Assembly (NCBI RefSeq): GCF_015706575.1
Contig: NW_024037065.1
Coordinates: 5,766,001-5,830,000 of the forward strand
Source: Patiria miniata
Taxonomy: Eukaryota > Echinodermata > Asteroidea > Valvatida > Asterinidae
Length of the DNA: 64,000 nucleotides
Direction: 5' to 3'
The notes under the pieces were generated by a model. That model worked only from the letters and a program-made list of their open reading frames with translations, made no database searches and was not told the DNA's origin. The position numbers and the translations under genes are program-made. Within the stretch, counting starts at the first letter, position 1; every line of letters begins with the position of its first letter. This document shows, in pieces, positions 1 to 9,805 of the stretch.

Positions 1-730
1 CATTGTCAAATGGTCAAAACCAATTTTAAATGCATGAGACGAGTACCAGACTAAGCAAGGGGCCAATAAAACCACCTGTCCAAAAATTGCGGCTGTGACT
101 AGAAATAACACGTGCGCCCTGTTTAAATGGCTAACGGATGTAGACAATTCCCACGATATTTAAACCGAACCATGATGCGGACAGGCATCTCAAATTAAAA
201 CCAACATTTTTACATTTCGAACTTAACACGTGTGGCGGAAAATGGCACATTATTTTTTTGTCAAAACTGCCATTATTAACGCGGCATATATAATATGTAG
301 TTTGTGTGGACCATTGTCATTGTTGTGTGTTTAAGTGTTTTAAAAAAAATTATGGGTAGGCCTACTCAAGTCAGGTCAGGAAAGGGCCAAATTATCAAAT
401 ATTATACACTAGGTCTTGGCCTTTACTTACTTCAACTATGTCTAACGCTAACTTCCCATTAAAACTGAGTAACTTGACAATGAGTAACTACCTTTTGACA
501 TGGCTGGATTCCCAGATCATCAGATGACTTAGGCGATATTGATCCATAAACACAGTTCTTCGCAAGATCACGTGCGGGTACATTCCATGGCTTGTCCTGG
601 CATGGTCCCAACGAATATACACGCGCGCACACAGCTCCATATTTTTGCTAGCTGGCCAGCTGGAACCTTATTAAACCATCCATTCAGTACAGGCGGGAGC
701 AAAATATTGCATGCACATGTCTCCGATGAA
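1..730. other. non-coding stretch, nothing recognised
   Basis: AT-rich intergenic sequence with stop codons in all frames and no recognisable protein. The short open frames here have no family-like motifs. I see no RNA gene and no clear repeat unit. Confidence 0.5.
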
Positions 731-883
731 TAGACCGCTTGCAGACACGTTCGATAATCGACGCGAAGGCGCGCGACGCCATGTTGTGGGACAAGCGCAT
801 ATCTATCCATGCACATTTTGTCCCACAACATGGCGTCGCACACCTTCGCGCGTCAATTATCGAACGCGTCTGCAAGCGGTCTA
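731..883. repeat. foldback / MITE-like inverted repeat around GCGACGCCATGTTGTGGG
   Basis: The left arm (about 731-793) and right arm (about 819-883) are near-perfect reverse complements. Each arm holds AGACCGCTTGCAGAC at the outer edge, a TCGATAAT core and GACGCCATGTTGTGGGACAA next to a spacer of about 25 bases. The arms differ at a few positions, so this is an aged foldback element. No target-site duplication or protein was found. It could be a MITE or the remains of two inverted copies. Confidence 0.7.
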
Positions 884-1280
884 TTACCGTCTCCGATAAT
901 AGTGTGCGCGCATATAGGCGCGACATCCGGCCCACTCGTTACACTTTTTGGTGCCGGTGTCCTATGAAAATCGGACTCGTATGAACAATCGGACTGTTTT
1001 CCCCTTTTAAACCCTCTCACGTGACCGGTCCCTCTCCTAATTATCTATGCATGAGCACGCGCAATATCAACAACGAGACCGTATTTCATAAAACCTAAAT
1101 TAATGCTACAACACTGTGATTATCCCACTCCAAGAAATACGGACTCATTGGTAGTATTGCGCATGCGTTAGTACAATTGTGCTATTTTTAGGAGAGTGAC
1201 CTGTGACGTACGTACGTGAGGGTGCTTTCTGAGGGATTGACCAATAATAGGGAAAGGTGGTCCGATTTTCATATGAGTAT

Positions 1281-1862
1281 GGAAAATATATTAATGTTAT
1301 GTGCAAAAATATTAAAAGAGGGCATTAGATCCCATCGCCTAAGCATTATTGAAATTCTGCTTTTTGACCTAAAATGAGAACCGATAAGTCACATTTCACG
1401 AAACTTGACGCTGGATGTCGCAACCACTTCCCTTACAACATACGGCAAGAAACATGACCTTGTTTGGAAAATATATATGTTATGTGCAAAAATGTTAAAA
1501 GAGGGCATTAGATCCCATCGCCTAAGCATAATATTGACATTCTGCTTTTTTTTTTACCTAAAATGAGAACCGATAAGTCAAATTTCACGAAACTTGACGC
1601 TAGATGTCGCAACCACTTCCCAAACAACATACGTCAAGAAAAATGAATTGTTTAGAAAATATAAATGTTATGTGCAAAAATGTTAAAAGTGGGCATGAGA
1701 TCCCATCACCTTCATGTAAGCACAATATTGAAATTCTGCTTTTTTGACCTAAAATGAGAACCGACGAGTCAAATTTCACAAAACTTGATGCTAGATGTCG
1801 CAACCACTTCCCTAACAACATACGTCAAGAAAAAGGACCTTGTATGCAAAATATAAATGTTA
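1281..1862. repeat. tandem satellite, ~187-bp unit, about 3.1 copies
   Basis: The unit begins GGAAAATATATTAATGTTATG and recurs near 1281, 1466 and 1654, with a partial fourth start near 1846. Each copy carries AGGGCATTAGATCCCATC, a pyrimidine-rich TTCTGCTTTTTT, and ATGTCGCAACCACTTCCC. Copies differ by substitutions and small indels, so the array is not recent. No coding role is visible. Confidence 0.85.
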
Positions 1863-2815
1863 CAAGCTGATTTACCCGATCATAGATCGGGGTCGTAGTC
1901 GTGGTCGTAGGTCGTAGTGTTGGGGATGAAAATGTGGACAGTTAAATGTTAATGGGGGATCATTGAGGAGACATGCAGTTATAGAAAAGCAATTTTTGTG
2001 GTGTGATCTGAGGCAATTTCTGACTACTAAAACCAATTTGAGCAAAAGATCATCTTTTAAACATAATTTTTGAGTTTGGGGTAATTGAATCAGCTACACG
2101 GTATTCTGAGCAATAGAATCATTATAGTAGGCTACAATTTTTATTCGGGGAATAATAAGTCGGGGGGGGGGGGGGAACAAACAATGTCCCCGCTTTAAAA
2201 TGTGGGGGGGGGGGGGGGTTCCCCCACCGTTTTACGCACATGATAATTATGTACCATGACAACTGTCTGTAAGTGTTCCCGTTGGTTTGTTAAATGGGCA
2301 TTTTGTGAGGCAGTCGCATTGCCGGGAAAACGTGGTGAAAAGGTTACCGTAGTAGTACACAGGCGAAGGCTGATTGTACAGTTTTGACAATAAATCATGA
2401 TGCAATCAAACGTGAAGTTGTCATTTGCAATGAAAATGTTGAGTGTTACCATAAAATTACAAACGGTCTGAATGATGGAGGAAGGTCATAATTAAGTTTC
2501 AGAATTGGACTCTTCAACAAACGTAAACTTGATCTTCTTACAAATTGCGAGACCGTCTACGAGGAAAAAGTCGATTCAAGGTTGCAATTTTTTTTTTAAA
2601 GAAAAACAGATGATGAAGAGGACGGGTTCATCATTTTATAGGGGGATTTCACAGTGAGGTGTTCCAGGTAGGCCTGTATTAAATTTGTGGTCATCATCTA
2701 TCTTGGAAGTGAGGTTAGTTCATGCAGATCTTATGCATTTAATTTCATGGAACCAATGAGTAGCTTTGGCAACTAAAGCAGATTCCAACGCGAATTATCG
2801 TGGCCTGAATCATAA
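1863..2815. other. non-coding with poly-G tracts
   Basis: Contains a short GGTCGTAGTCGTGGTCGTAG-type array near 1889-1918 and two long G runs around 2162-2219. No protein was recognised. It leads into the NACHT relic. Confidence 0.5.
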
Positions 2816-3839
2816 TAAAAGCAAAGCAAAATCAAAGAGGTCGGTGAAATTACCAGAAGAAAATTGGATGAAGAACAAAATAAAGTTCTTAAATCCTTGG
2901 ACGATTTGTTCAATCAGGAAATAGTTCAGGAAATCAAGATTCTTCTCTTTGGCGGGGCTGGGATCGGTAAATCGAAAGTTGTAAACTCCTGCATCACAAT
3001 TGATTCAAAACCCCTTCTTGGTAGATTTGATCTTGTGCTTTGCATAAAGCTGAGGCAAATGCAGCAATCTAGCTGTGTCTTGGATGACATATTTGACCAA
3101 ATTCTAGCACGAAACACCAAAATAAAAAAGCCATGGTGAAAGGGTTCATTGATGATCATGAATCACGCATTGCTTTGCTGTTGGACGGATTAGATGAAAT
3201 TCCGTCTCACGTTTTGCAATCTAAGGAGGGCGTGTACAGGGTTGAGGATATCTTACACAACAAAGTCCTTAAAAAAAGTTTTGTGTTGGTAACTACTCGA
3301 CCACACATGGTGAATTATGTATTGGGAGGTCACTCAACCTACGCTCAAGTTCATACTTTGGGTTTCACACCACAAGACAGAGATAAGTACATCAGATTAA
3401 ACATTCCTGATGATGACATGGGAGAGGCATTGATTTCACATCTAAAAGTCAATGCGAATCTCCAGGAAATGGCTGTAGTTCCAATCATTTCCCAGATGTT
3501 GCCTGAGAGAATTACAGAGCTATTCGGAAAGTTTTCAGAGAATCTTTTTATTCGCCGCAATGAAGAAATGCGTGATCAGCAGCAGATGATGTCAACAACG
3601 ATGTCTACTAAGAGATCTACCATGATGTCCACCATGATGTCCATCATTGATGACTTGGGGCGTGTTGCATTGCAAGGGTTACAAGACTGTAGAGGTGAAA
3701 GACTCTTGTTTCATGAAACTGAATTTCAGAAATGTGAGTCTTCCTTAGTTAAGGGTAGTAATGTGGGTTTCGTTCAACGTGAAACATTCACAAGTGGTGT
3801 AGATGTAAAAGTGTTGGTCACTTTCCCCTACACTCTTAA
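2816..3839 (+). pseudogene. NACHT-domain (NLR-like) ATPase, 5' part, frameshifted
   Basis: Encodes the nucleotide-binding core of a NACHT P-loop ATPase, the family used by NOD-like receptors for ligand-driven oligomerisation in the cytoplasm. Walker A is GGAGIGKS (about 2951-2974) and Walker B is IALLLDGLDE (about 3169-3198), followed by a sensor-like LVTTRP segment. The two halves lie in different frames; the switch falls near the A6 run at 3124-3129, so one base has been gained or lost, or mis-sequenced. A Met/Ser/Thr-rich stretch (about 3585-3645) follows, then a helical region ending at a transposon insertion at 3830. The rest continues at 6237. No CARD, Death or other effector domain is seen upstream (an in-frame stop lies at 2813) and no LRRs downstream. 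The family call is firm; gene status is a pseudogene as shown. Confidence 0.88.
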
Positions 3840-4392
3840 AAATACGTGGTTATTTTTTCCGTGGTCAAATTTATTTGACCACTTCCGTGGTTGATTTGCA
3901 AAAAAATTGACATCCACTTGGTCAATGTAGTAACCCCGAATAACCGTGGTCAAAAAGCATACACTCACGCATGCGCACCGTGCGCGCGCGCGGCGTGGAA
4001 ATGCTCGATGTGCCGATGTTTCGTGGATCAGAATCAGCTTTTTCAAACAATGTAAGTCAGTTTTTACATTTATTTCGAAGTAATACAATACTTTTCATTG
4101 AGTAAAAACGCCTGAGCCGTTAAGGTCTTTAATGTAACGCCGAAAAAAAGGGAAATATATTCGCTTCTGTGCTGCTGCGGGTAGGCTAGGCCTATGTTCA
4201 TGATGGTCAACCATGTCAACAGCGATTTAACATACATGACAAAGGCCTACATGACATAGGCCTAGCTCGTCATTGATTTAACGTACGTTACCGTCATGCA
4301 TAAACTTACGTTATCAGCGGGCAAATTATTCCATTTTGTGTGCCTCGTTTACCGAAATTTGTTGTAAATTCAAGTGTAAGAACTGTCATCGT

Positions 4393-4480
4393 AGCCTACT
4401 TGGCCACAGACCTGACGTACAAGCCTACTTTGGCCACAGACCTGACGTACAAGCCTACTTGGCCACAAACCTGACGTACC
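4393..4480. repeat. ~28-bp direct repeats, 3 copies
   Basis: Three copies of a unit containing GCCTACTTGGCCACAGACC and TGACGTAC lie just upstream of the 16-bp array, inside the transposon at 3831-6234. The copies are almost identical, differing by one extra T and one G-to-A change. Confidence 0.85.
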
Positions 4481-4482
4481 TG

Positions 4483-4626
4483 CAGCTCGTACGCGGGCCA
4501 GCTCGTACGCGGGCCAGCTCGTACGCGGGCCAGCTCGTACGCGGGCCAGCTCGTACGCGGGCCAGCTCGTACGCGGGCCAGCTCGTACGCGGGCCAGCTC
4601 GTACGCGGGCCAGCTCGTACGCGAGC
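4483..4626. repeat. 16-bp tandem array, 9 copies
   Basis: Nine head-to-tail copies of CAGCTCGTACGCGGGC span exactly 144 bases; only the last copy is changed (GCGAGC for GCGGGC). GTAC and GGGCC are palindromic inside the unit. Open frames through it on both strands are artefacts of the repeat. It sits inside the transposon and its homogeneity suggests recent expansion. Confidence 0.95.
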
Positions 4627-6236
4627 CGGGCACAAGTAATGGACATGCAGGCTAGGCTTATGTGTTATTTTAGTCAGTGAAATGGTCTTCCAATGTCCCA
4701 AGAATAACATTTTTGACAAAAACAAACTGTGTTTGTTTTTATTTTCAGCCCTGGCTGACTGGTGACCATTCCTGCAATGATCTGGATGATTGACTGATAG
4801 ATGCATCAAACATCATGAAGACAACCTGTATAGGGCCAGCTGTCATGCTGGTTATTGCATGCTGTTCAGCTTGTGTTAATGCTACTAAATTTAAGGTAAT
4901 TATTCTTCATGTGTACAACAATGAGGTTTTCGAATTAGTCTTACGACTGTGGATACATTCTGAACATCAATGAAGTAATTTTTTATCACAAACATGAAAA
5001 TTAAATGTACACACATTTATTAAATGTACACACATGTTTACAATGCACATGTAATTTTTAGATTAAAAAAGTGAATTACTGAGTGAAAGTATTTTGTCTA
5101 TCAGTTATGCAACTCAAATTTCAAACTGATGCAACAAAAACATTAAATTTACTTCCAGAAGTATTTATTAAGTTCCCCCTTTTTTCTTTTTTTACTTTAG
5201 GTGTCCAAACAGTGAGTGAATGTCAGCGACAACCTTCAACACGAGGATGCAAACCAAAGATAGACGGGTCCTACAGTGTTCAGTCAGTTCAAACCAAAAT
5301 CTCTACTGCAAATAGACCTCACAATTTTTTTTTCATTCTTTTTTAATTTAGCAGAAAATACTTAAAGAAATTCTAATTATTGACTGAAAACCATTTTTGT
5401 TTAATCCTGACATTATCTTTGATTATGTGGATTAGGTGACACAAGTGTTAGCTTTTGCATACTTTAGATTTTTTAAATGTACTGAAAATGTACCACAATC
5501 ATTAAATAATTGCAGCTACATGTACAACCTGACAGTTCATTTTCAATGATTACAATACATACATGTATGTACCTGAATGCTGTATTCTGTGCAAGTTGGT
5601 TAAAATAATCAGCTATATAATAGACTGGTGAAACAAACTGTTCACACCATCAATTTATTAATGAAAAACATCTGTGTGCTGTTAAATTGTACTTGTAACA
5701 TTTGGTGCTCATATGTCTCTAAAAAAATGAAAGAATTGTTTGTACTAAGAGAGTCAACTGCATTCATTTAAAAAAAGTTAACAAATGTATAAGGATATTC
5801 GGAATTTATTAAAGAAAAATGTGTATTGAAGATAAAGCACTCTAAAAGCATTCTTTCTTATGTCTAAGTTTCCCTTCGTTGAATTTTAGGTGTTTCATTT
5901 TAAGTGCACCATTTCAGGATTACTTGTAAAAAAATTTAGTCCATGAATTTTTTTTTTTTTTTTTTTTGAACACGAAATCGGGTTGCGAAATTTTAACCAC
6001 GGGAATTGGTCAAAATGGCTGACCACGGCAATGGGGTTAAATTGACCACGGAATTGGGTTAAAAATATGACCACAATGGGGTCAAATATCGACCAAAATA
6101 CGTGGTTATTTATACTGACCACGTCAGGTGGGGTCGTTTTGACCACGGATGTCGTCGGTGCATATTTGACGACGGGAACGTGGTTAAAAATGACCACGAC
6201 GTGGTTACTTTTTAACCACGTATTTGTAAGAGTGTA

Positions 6237-6534
6237 CAAGTCTCTCCAAGAATACTATGCAGCATGTCACCTGGTGAAATTGCTACAAGATGACGAAAAC
6301 AATTTCCGTCATCAGATGGAGCAGATTGGAGAACATAATGTTCATGCGATGGAATATCTGCTGAGATTTTGTTGCGGTAGATCTAAACAGGCTGCTGGTC
6401 TCATTCTGGATCACATAAAAAATATGCAACCAGAGATGCTAGATTACGATAACAAACAGCAAATATTGGCTCGGTTGTTGTTGTTCGAGTCTGCTTCAGA
6501 AGAGTTGGCTACCAAACTAGTTAGACCAACTTGA
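6237..6534 (+). pseudogene. NACHT protein, 3' part after the transposon
   Basis: Continues the protein interrupted at 3830. It opens with KSLQEYYAACHLVKLLQ, the QEYxAAxxL helix motif found at the end of the NACHT-associated winged-helix region in NLRs, and then has YLLRFCCG, matching the FxCG segment of the same families. About 99 residues are open before a TGA at 6532-6534. No leucine-rich repeats follow. Together with 2816-3839 it makes one NLR-like protein of about 440 residues, broken by one frameshift and one transposon. Confidence 0.8.
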
Positions 6535-6719
6535 GTACACTGCGAGAGCCCTTGGTTCCTCCTGCAGGTTGGTGGCAACATCTGTCCCCAAAGTCAGCCT
6601 TGGCCCCATTCAAAATAAATTGCTCTTTAAAATGCAAGGCAACATTTCTTTTCCTGAAAGTAAAAATGAAACATAAGGAAACAAATACACAATTAAGCTC
6701 TTTAACAGCATTTTTGCAG

Positions 6720-6913
6720 TCAAAGATGCAAAGGAGAAGTTCAAAAATCTGAGAACTACTTATGGCAGAGAAGTGAAGAAAGTGGAAGACAGTAAAAAAT
6801 CTGGGACAGGAGTTGATGATGTGTATCAGTCAAGGTGGAGCCATTTCAAGGAAATGTCGTTTCTAAAAGAATCGATGAAAGCTGGCCCAAGCAAAGACTC
6901 GCTTGAACCACAG
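6720..6913 (+). CDS. MADF-domain exon (MADF-BESS protein), 5' end missing
   Basis: Bounded by a TTTTTGCAG acceptor ending at 6719 and a CAG|GTACAT donor at 6913. The frame encodes KEKFKNLRTTYGREVKK, then a KSGTG segment and SRWSHFKEMSFLKESM, which match the second half of a MADF (Myb/SANT-like) DNA-binding domain. The first MADF helix (usual Leu-Ile-x-x-Val start and W/Y residues) is not found upstream, where the NACHT relic lies, so the copy is partial or its first exon is unrecognised. It splices in phase to the exon at 7378. Similar proteins are transcription factors of the Adf-1 type or DNA-binding partners of Harbinger transposases. Confidence 0.7.
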
Positions 6914-7084
6914 GTACATTCATTGTAAACAAATGTGTTCCTATTTTAAATCTGTCAATTAATTTTAATCTCAAAACGTGAGAGTGAGTAATCATGTTTT
7001 TTTTATTCACTTGGAGCAGACTGATTTATTCTTGACTTGTGCAAATTTTTTTGACAAAACACCACACTGCAGCTCGCTCTTCAC

Positions 7085-7330
7085 CAGTGTTGTAATACTC
7101 GTACTTGAGTACTTTTTTCTGCACTTGTACTCAAACTCGTACTCATGGAAATGTACTCGTATTCGAGTCTCGAACTCGCAAGAAAAAATTCCCTGTACTC
7201 GTTCCCATACTCATGGCAAAGATCTCGTGCTCGTAGAAAATTTTTGCCCAATACTCGTTTTTGTATTCATGGCAAAGTACTGTAGCTTACTGATACTCGT
7301 GCTCATGACAAAGCATGCATTCGACTACAA
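7085..7330. repeat. degenerate ACTCGT-rich low-complexity repeat in an intron
   Basis: Words such as ACTCGTACTC and CATGGCAAAG recur imperfectly through the intron between the two MADF-BESS exons. A similar GAGTC-rich tract lies at about 61800-61975. It resembles a decayed hexamer microsatellite. Confidence 0.6.
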
Positions 7331-7377
7331 CACTGCTCTAATATAATTTCATCCAGTATGTGTACATTCTCTTTCAG

Positions 7378-7662
7378 ACTCGTCAAGCCACAGCCCGGTC
7401 TGAGGACTTGACAGAGACTAGCTCCATAGCTCAATCACCTCCAAGAAAAAGGAAGTCCGGCCCATCTGTAAGTGCAAGGCAAACAATAATGGAAGAAGAA
7501 TTGAGAGTCCTCACCACCCCTGATCCCAAGCCAGCAGATGGGGAAGAATATTTCGCCCAACCTATCGCTGCCTCATTGAGAAAACCATCTCCAATCGCCA
7601 GGGAACATGCTAAATGTGGCATACAGCAGGTGTTGTTAAAGTACTGTGCAAAGGAAGATTAG
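7378..7662 (+). CDS. terminal exon of MADF-BESS protein
   Basis: Begins after a TCTCTTTCAG acceptor and runs 94 codons to TAG at 7660-7662. It contains a basic PPRKRKSG patch, a possible nuclear localisation signal, and ends with DGEEYFAQPIAASLRK...GIQQVLLKY, which fits a BESS motif: an acidic start, an F and hydrophobic positions in two short helices used for protein-protein contact. The phase matches the upstream MADF exon. Both exons lack stops, so this may be a functional but incompletely seen gene, or a copy that lost its first exon. Confidence 0.65.
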   Translation, partial: TRQATARSEDLTETSSIAQSPPRKRKSGPSVSARQTIMEEELRVLTTPDPKPADGEEYFAQPIAASLRKPSPIAREHAKCGIQQVLLKYCAKED

Positions 7663-9060
7663 GTTTGGTATTATTACATCTCATGCACATTTATTTTAAA
7701 TAAATAAGTGATGAACTAATTGTTCATCAAGTTTGTATAGTTTGTAAACGTGCAAAGGACATGCCCCATCCAATTTTGAAACAACTATATGTACACTTGA
7801 AAGGTCAAAGATTTAGGTAAAAAATAACTGAAATAGCAGAACATAATAGGGATCTTCAGCATTACATTTTTATGAGTTTATGCTTTCATGTTTTGAGCAC
7901 AGTTCCATGATTTATTAAGCTGTTCTATTTCTCCGTAATTTCAATTTTTACATATAAGTAACAGTATCTATACCTACTCGTCAAGTTTCAAGACAATCAG
8001 ACCTACCCTTAAATTTGTTTTGAAAAATGGCATTTGTGACATTTGTATGTAACCTGAAAAATCAACACCATGGGGAACTAGCGGACTGAAATAATTCTAA
8101 CCCAAAATTCAGTTTATACAAGGAAATGGTGAGGAGCAAACGCAGGTTAATTTAAGAACAAAGACAGGGAAAACAAATTCTATTTCTCAGAAACTAGCCA
8201 AAGAAAAATTTATTTGAAGTTAGCAATTACTTTCAGTGAGAATTGCAAAACAAAAAAGTAAAGACTTATGGAAAACAAATCAACCTTGCAAAATACTCAG
8301 TTTAAGACTATTGTTAAATTTAAAACGACTTTCGAAATTCAAGACCGTAACTCCGTAAGGATATGAATCTGTAAATTAAAGAAATCATAGCAGAGCGATT
8401 GTGACCACCAATGAGAATAACCAAGGGACCTTAAACCAGAATCTTTGAAATCAAAACACTTCCTATCGCTAGAAACAGTCCGAGGCAGAAAATAACCAAC
8501 AATTGGTACAAATTTTACGGAAGTTCAAGCCAACTCGTACAGTGTCCAAGAAAAAGTAACAAAAATACCACAATCCAGCATTAACAACCTATAAAAAGAA
8601 CAAAGCAAGAAAGGTTAAGAACAAATGAATTTACATGAAGTAAATTTCTAAACGGTAAAATACATGTTTGGCCATAACACTTTTGTCAAGTTATTTATGA
8701 TTGTCTAAAAGTATTCTTAAGAACGTAGTTTAAATAAAAAAGAAATAAAGAAACTCCTATAAAATAGAAGGAAACTCAAGTGCTAAAAGTGAACACAATC
8801 AAAGTTTCAGGCAATGTACAACATTAGACAGACCCTCTTAGAATTATCTTTACGTAGTCAAACAAGTCAATTAAAATTGATAGAGTGCTCAGTGATCGAA
8901 ATACTTGACAGTTTACTCCAGTTCACTAGGCGAAAAAAACTAGAGATCACAAGGCGAAACGAACTAGAGATTAACTAAATTAGAGTACTATGCTTTCTAA
9001 AAACTCAGATCTTCATAATTAGGCAATCTGACAAAGAATAATACAAGTTTAGTGAAGAGT
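7663..9060. other. non-coding, AT-rich
   Basis: Sequence downstream of the MADF-BESS stop. AATAAA-like words occur near 7699-7706. Stops are frequent in all frames and I recognise no coding segment, repeat unit or RNA. Confidence 0.5.
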
Positions 9061-9430
9061 CAAAAACTGGCTCCTGGGGGGGGGGGGGGGGGGTTACCAT
9101 GTGTCGATGCGGGCGCTGTTCAAAACCGACAATTATGCACACAATGGGCCAATATATGGCGCTTTTCAGGGCGATACATGTGCGAAATTCTGAAAAAGGC
9201 ACTCAAAACGGCAGATGCCACAAAAACGGGCACCATGTCTTTTTGGAAAAGGGCACTTGTTCAGAAAAATTATTGGGGGGTATAGCTTGTTGAAAAAATG
9301 GCATTTATTTTTATTTGTGGGGGGGGGGGGCGAGTGGCATGGGTACTGGTAGAATTTATATACAGTGTCAAGGGGGTTGCAATACCAAAATCGAAGAGGC
9401 ACAACTTCACTCATAAAAATATATTATCCA
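9061..9430. repeat. poly-G-bearing dispersed repeat
   Basis: Two long G runs (about 9078-9093 and 9319-9330) flank a segment with GGCAC/AAAAGGGCAC words. This resembles other G/C-run repeats in the window. No coding content was recognised. Confidence 0.4.
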
Positions 9431-9747
9431 ACTAACTCGCCGAAATTCTTGCTTGCTGCCTGCTCCATAACTATGGAATTGATTAAGGTAATGTGGATTG
9501 GACTTTAGGTCCCTACCTGATTCTGTGAATTTTATCCATAAATATTATTCTGGGGTTTTCTCTCCTTCCTCTGAAACTGAACATTTCTTCATCATTAGTT
9601 ACAATAGTATATAATTTATGATATATAAGGAAGTGTACAACATTCTCCTGTAATTTTCATAAATGGATGATTTGGGGGCTAGTATATAGAAAAAAAGATT
9701 GTTACAATGTTTTGTTTCAAGTTTTGTGTTCAAGATATCTGGAAAAA

Positions 9748-9804
9748 AACAAGCAAAACAGCACTGTTCCTATACTATGGGAACATTGTTGTTTTGCTTG
9801 GTTT
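9748..9804. repeat. imperfect hairpin AAGCAAAACA...TGTTTTGCTT
   Basis: The left arm AAGCAAAACAGCACTGTTCC pairs with the right arm GGGAACATTGTTGTTTTGCTT across a loop of about 10 bases with few mismatches. It may be a short foldback element. Confidence 0.6.
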
Positions 9805-9805
9805 A

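Larger units (their letters stand above)
3831..6234. mobile_element. 2.4-kb non-autonomous DNA transposon with TA duplication inside the NACHT gene
   Basis: The left end reads CACTCTTAAAAATACGTGG and the right end is the reverse complement of CACTCTTACAAATACGTGG, giving terminal inverted repeats of about 20 bp. Each end is flanked by TA (3829-3830 and 6235-6236). Removing the element plus one TA joins F-P-Y to K-S-L-Q-E-Y-Y in frame, exactly where NLR proteins carry a QEYxAA motif. Both ends are full of GTGGTCAAA/TTTGACCAC words, like the subterminal transposase-binding repeats of CACTA elements, and the termini start CACT. I therefore suggest a CACTA-like family; the TA duplication also fits other groups. 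No transposase was recognised inside. Confidence 0.85.

Noticed and set aside
4483..4626. CRISPR-like array
   Set aside because: The units are contiguous 16-mers without unique spacers, and the DNA is clearly animal nuclear.
4336..4809. Open frames with repeated RGPARTRASSYAGQ-like or ELARVRAGPRTSW-like residues
   Set aside because: They are translations of the 16-bp array in several frames. Sixteen is not a multiple of three, so each frame stays open only because of the repeat.
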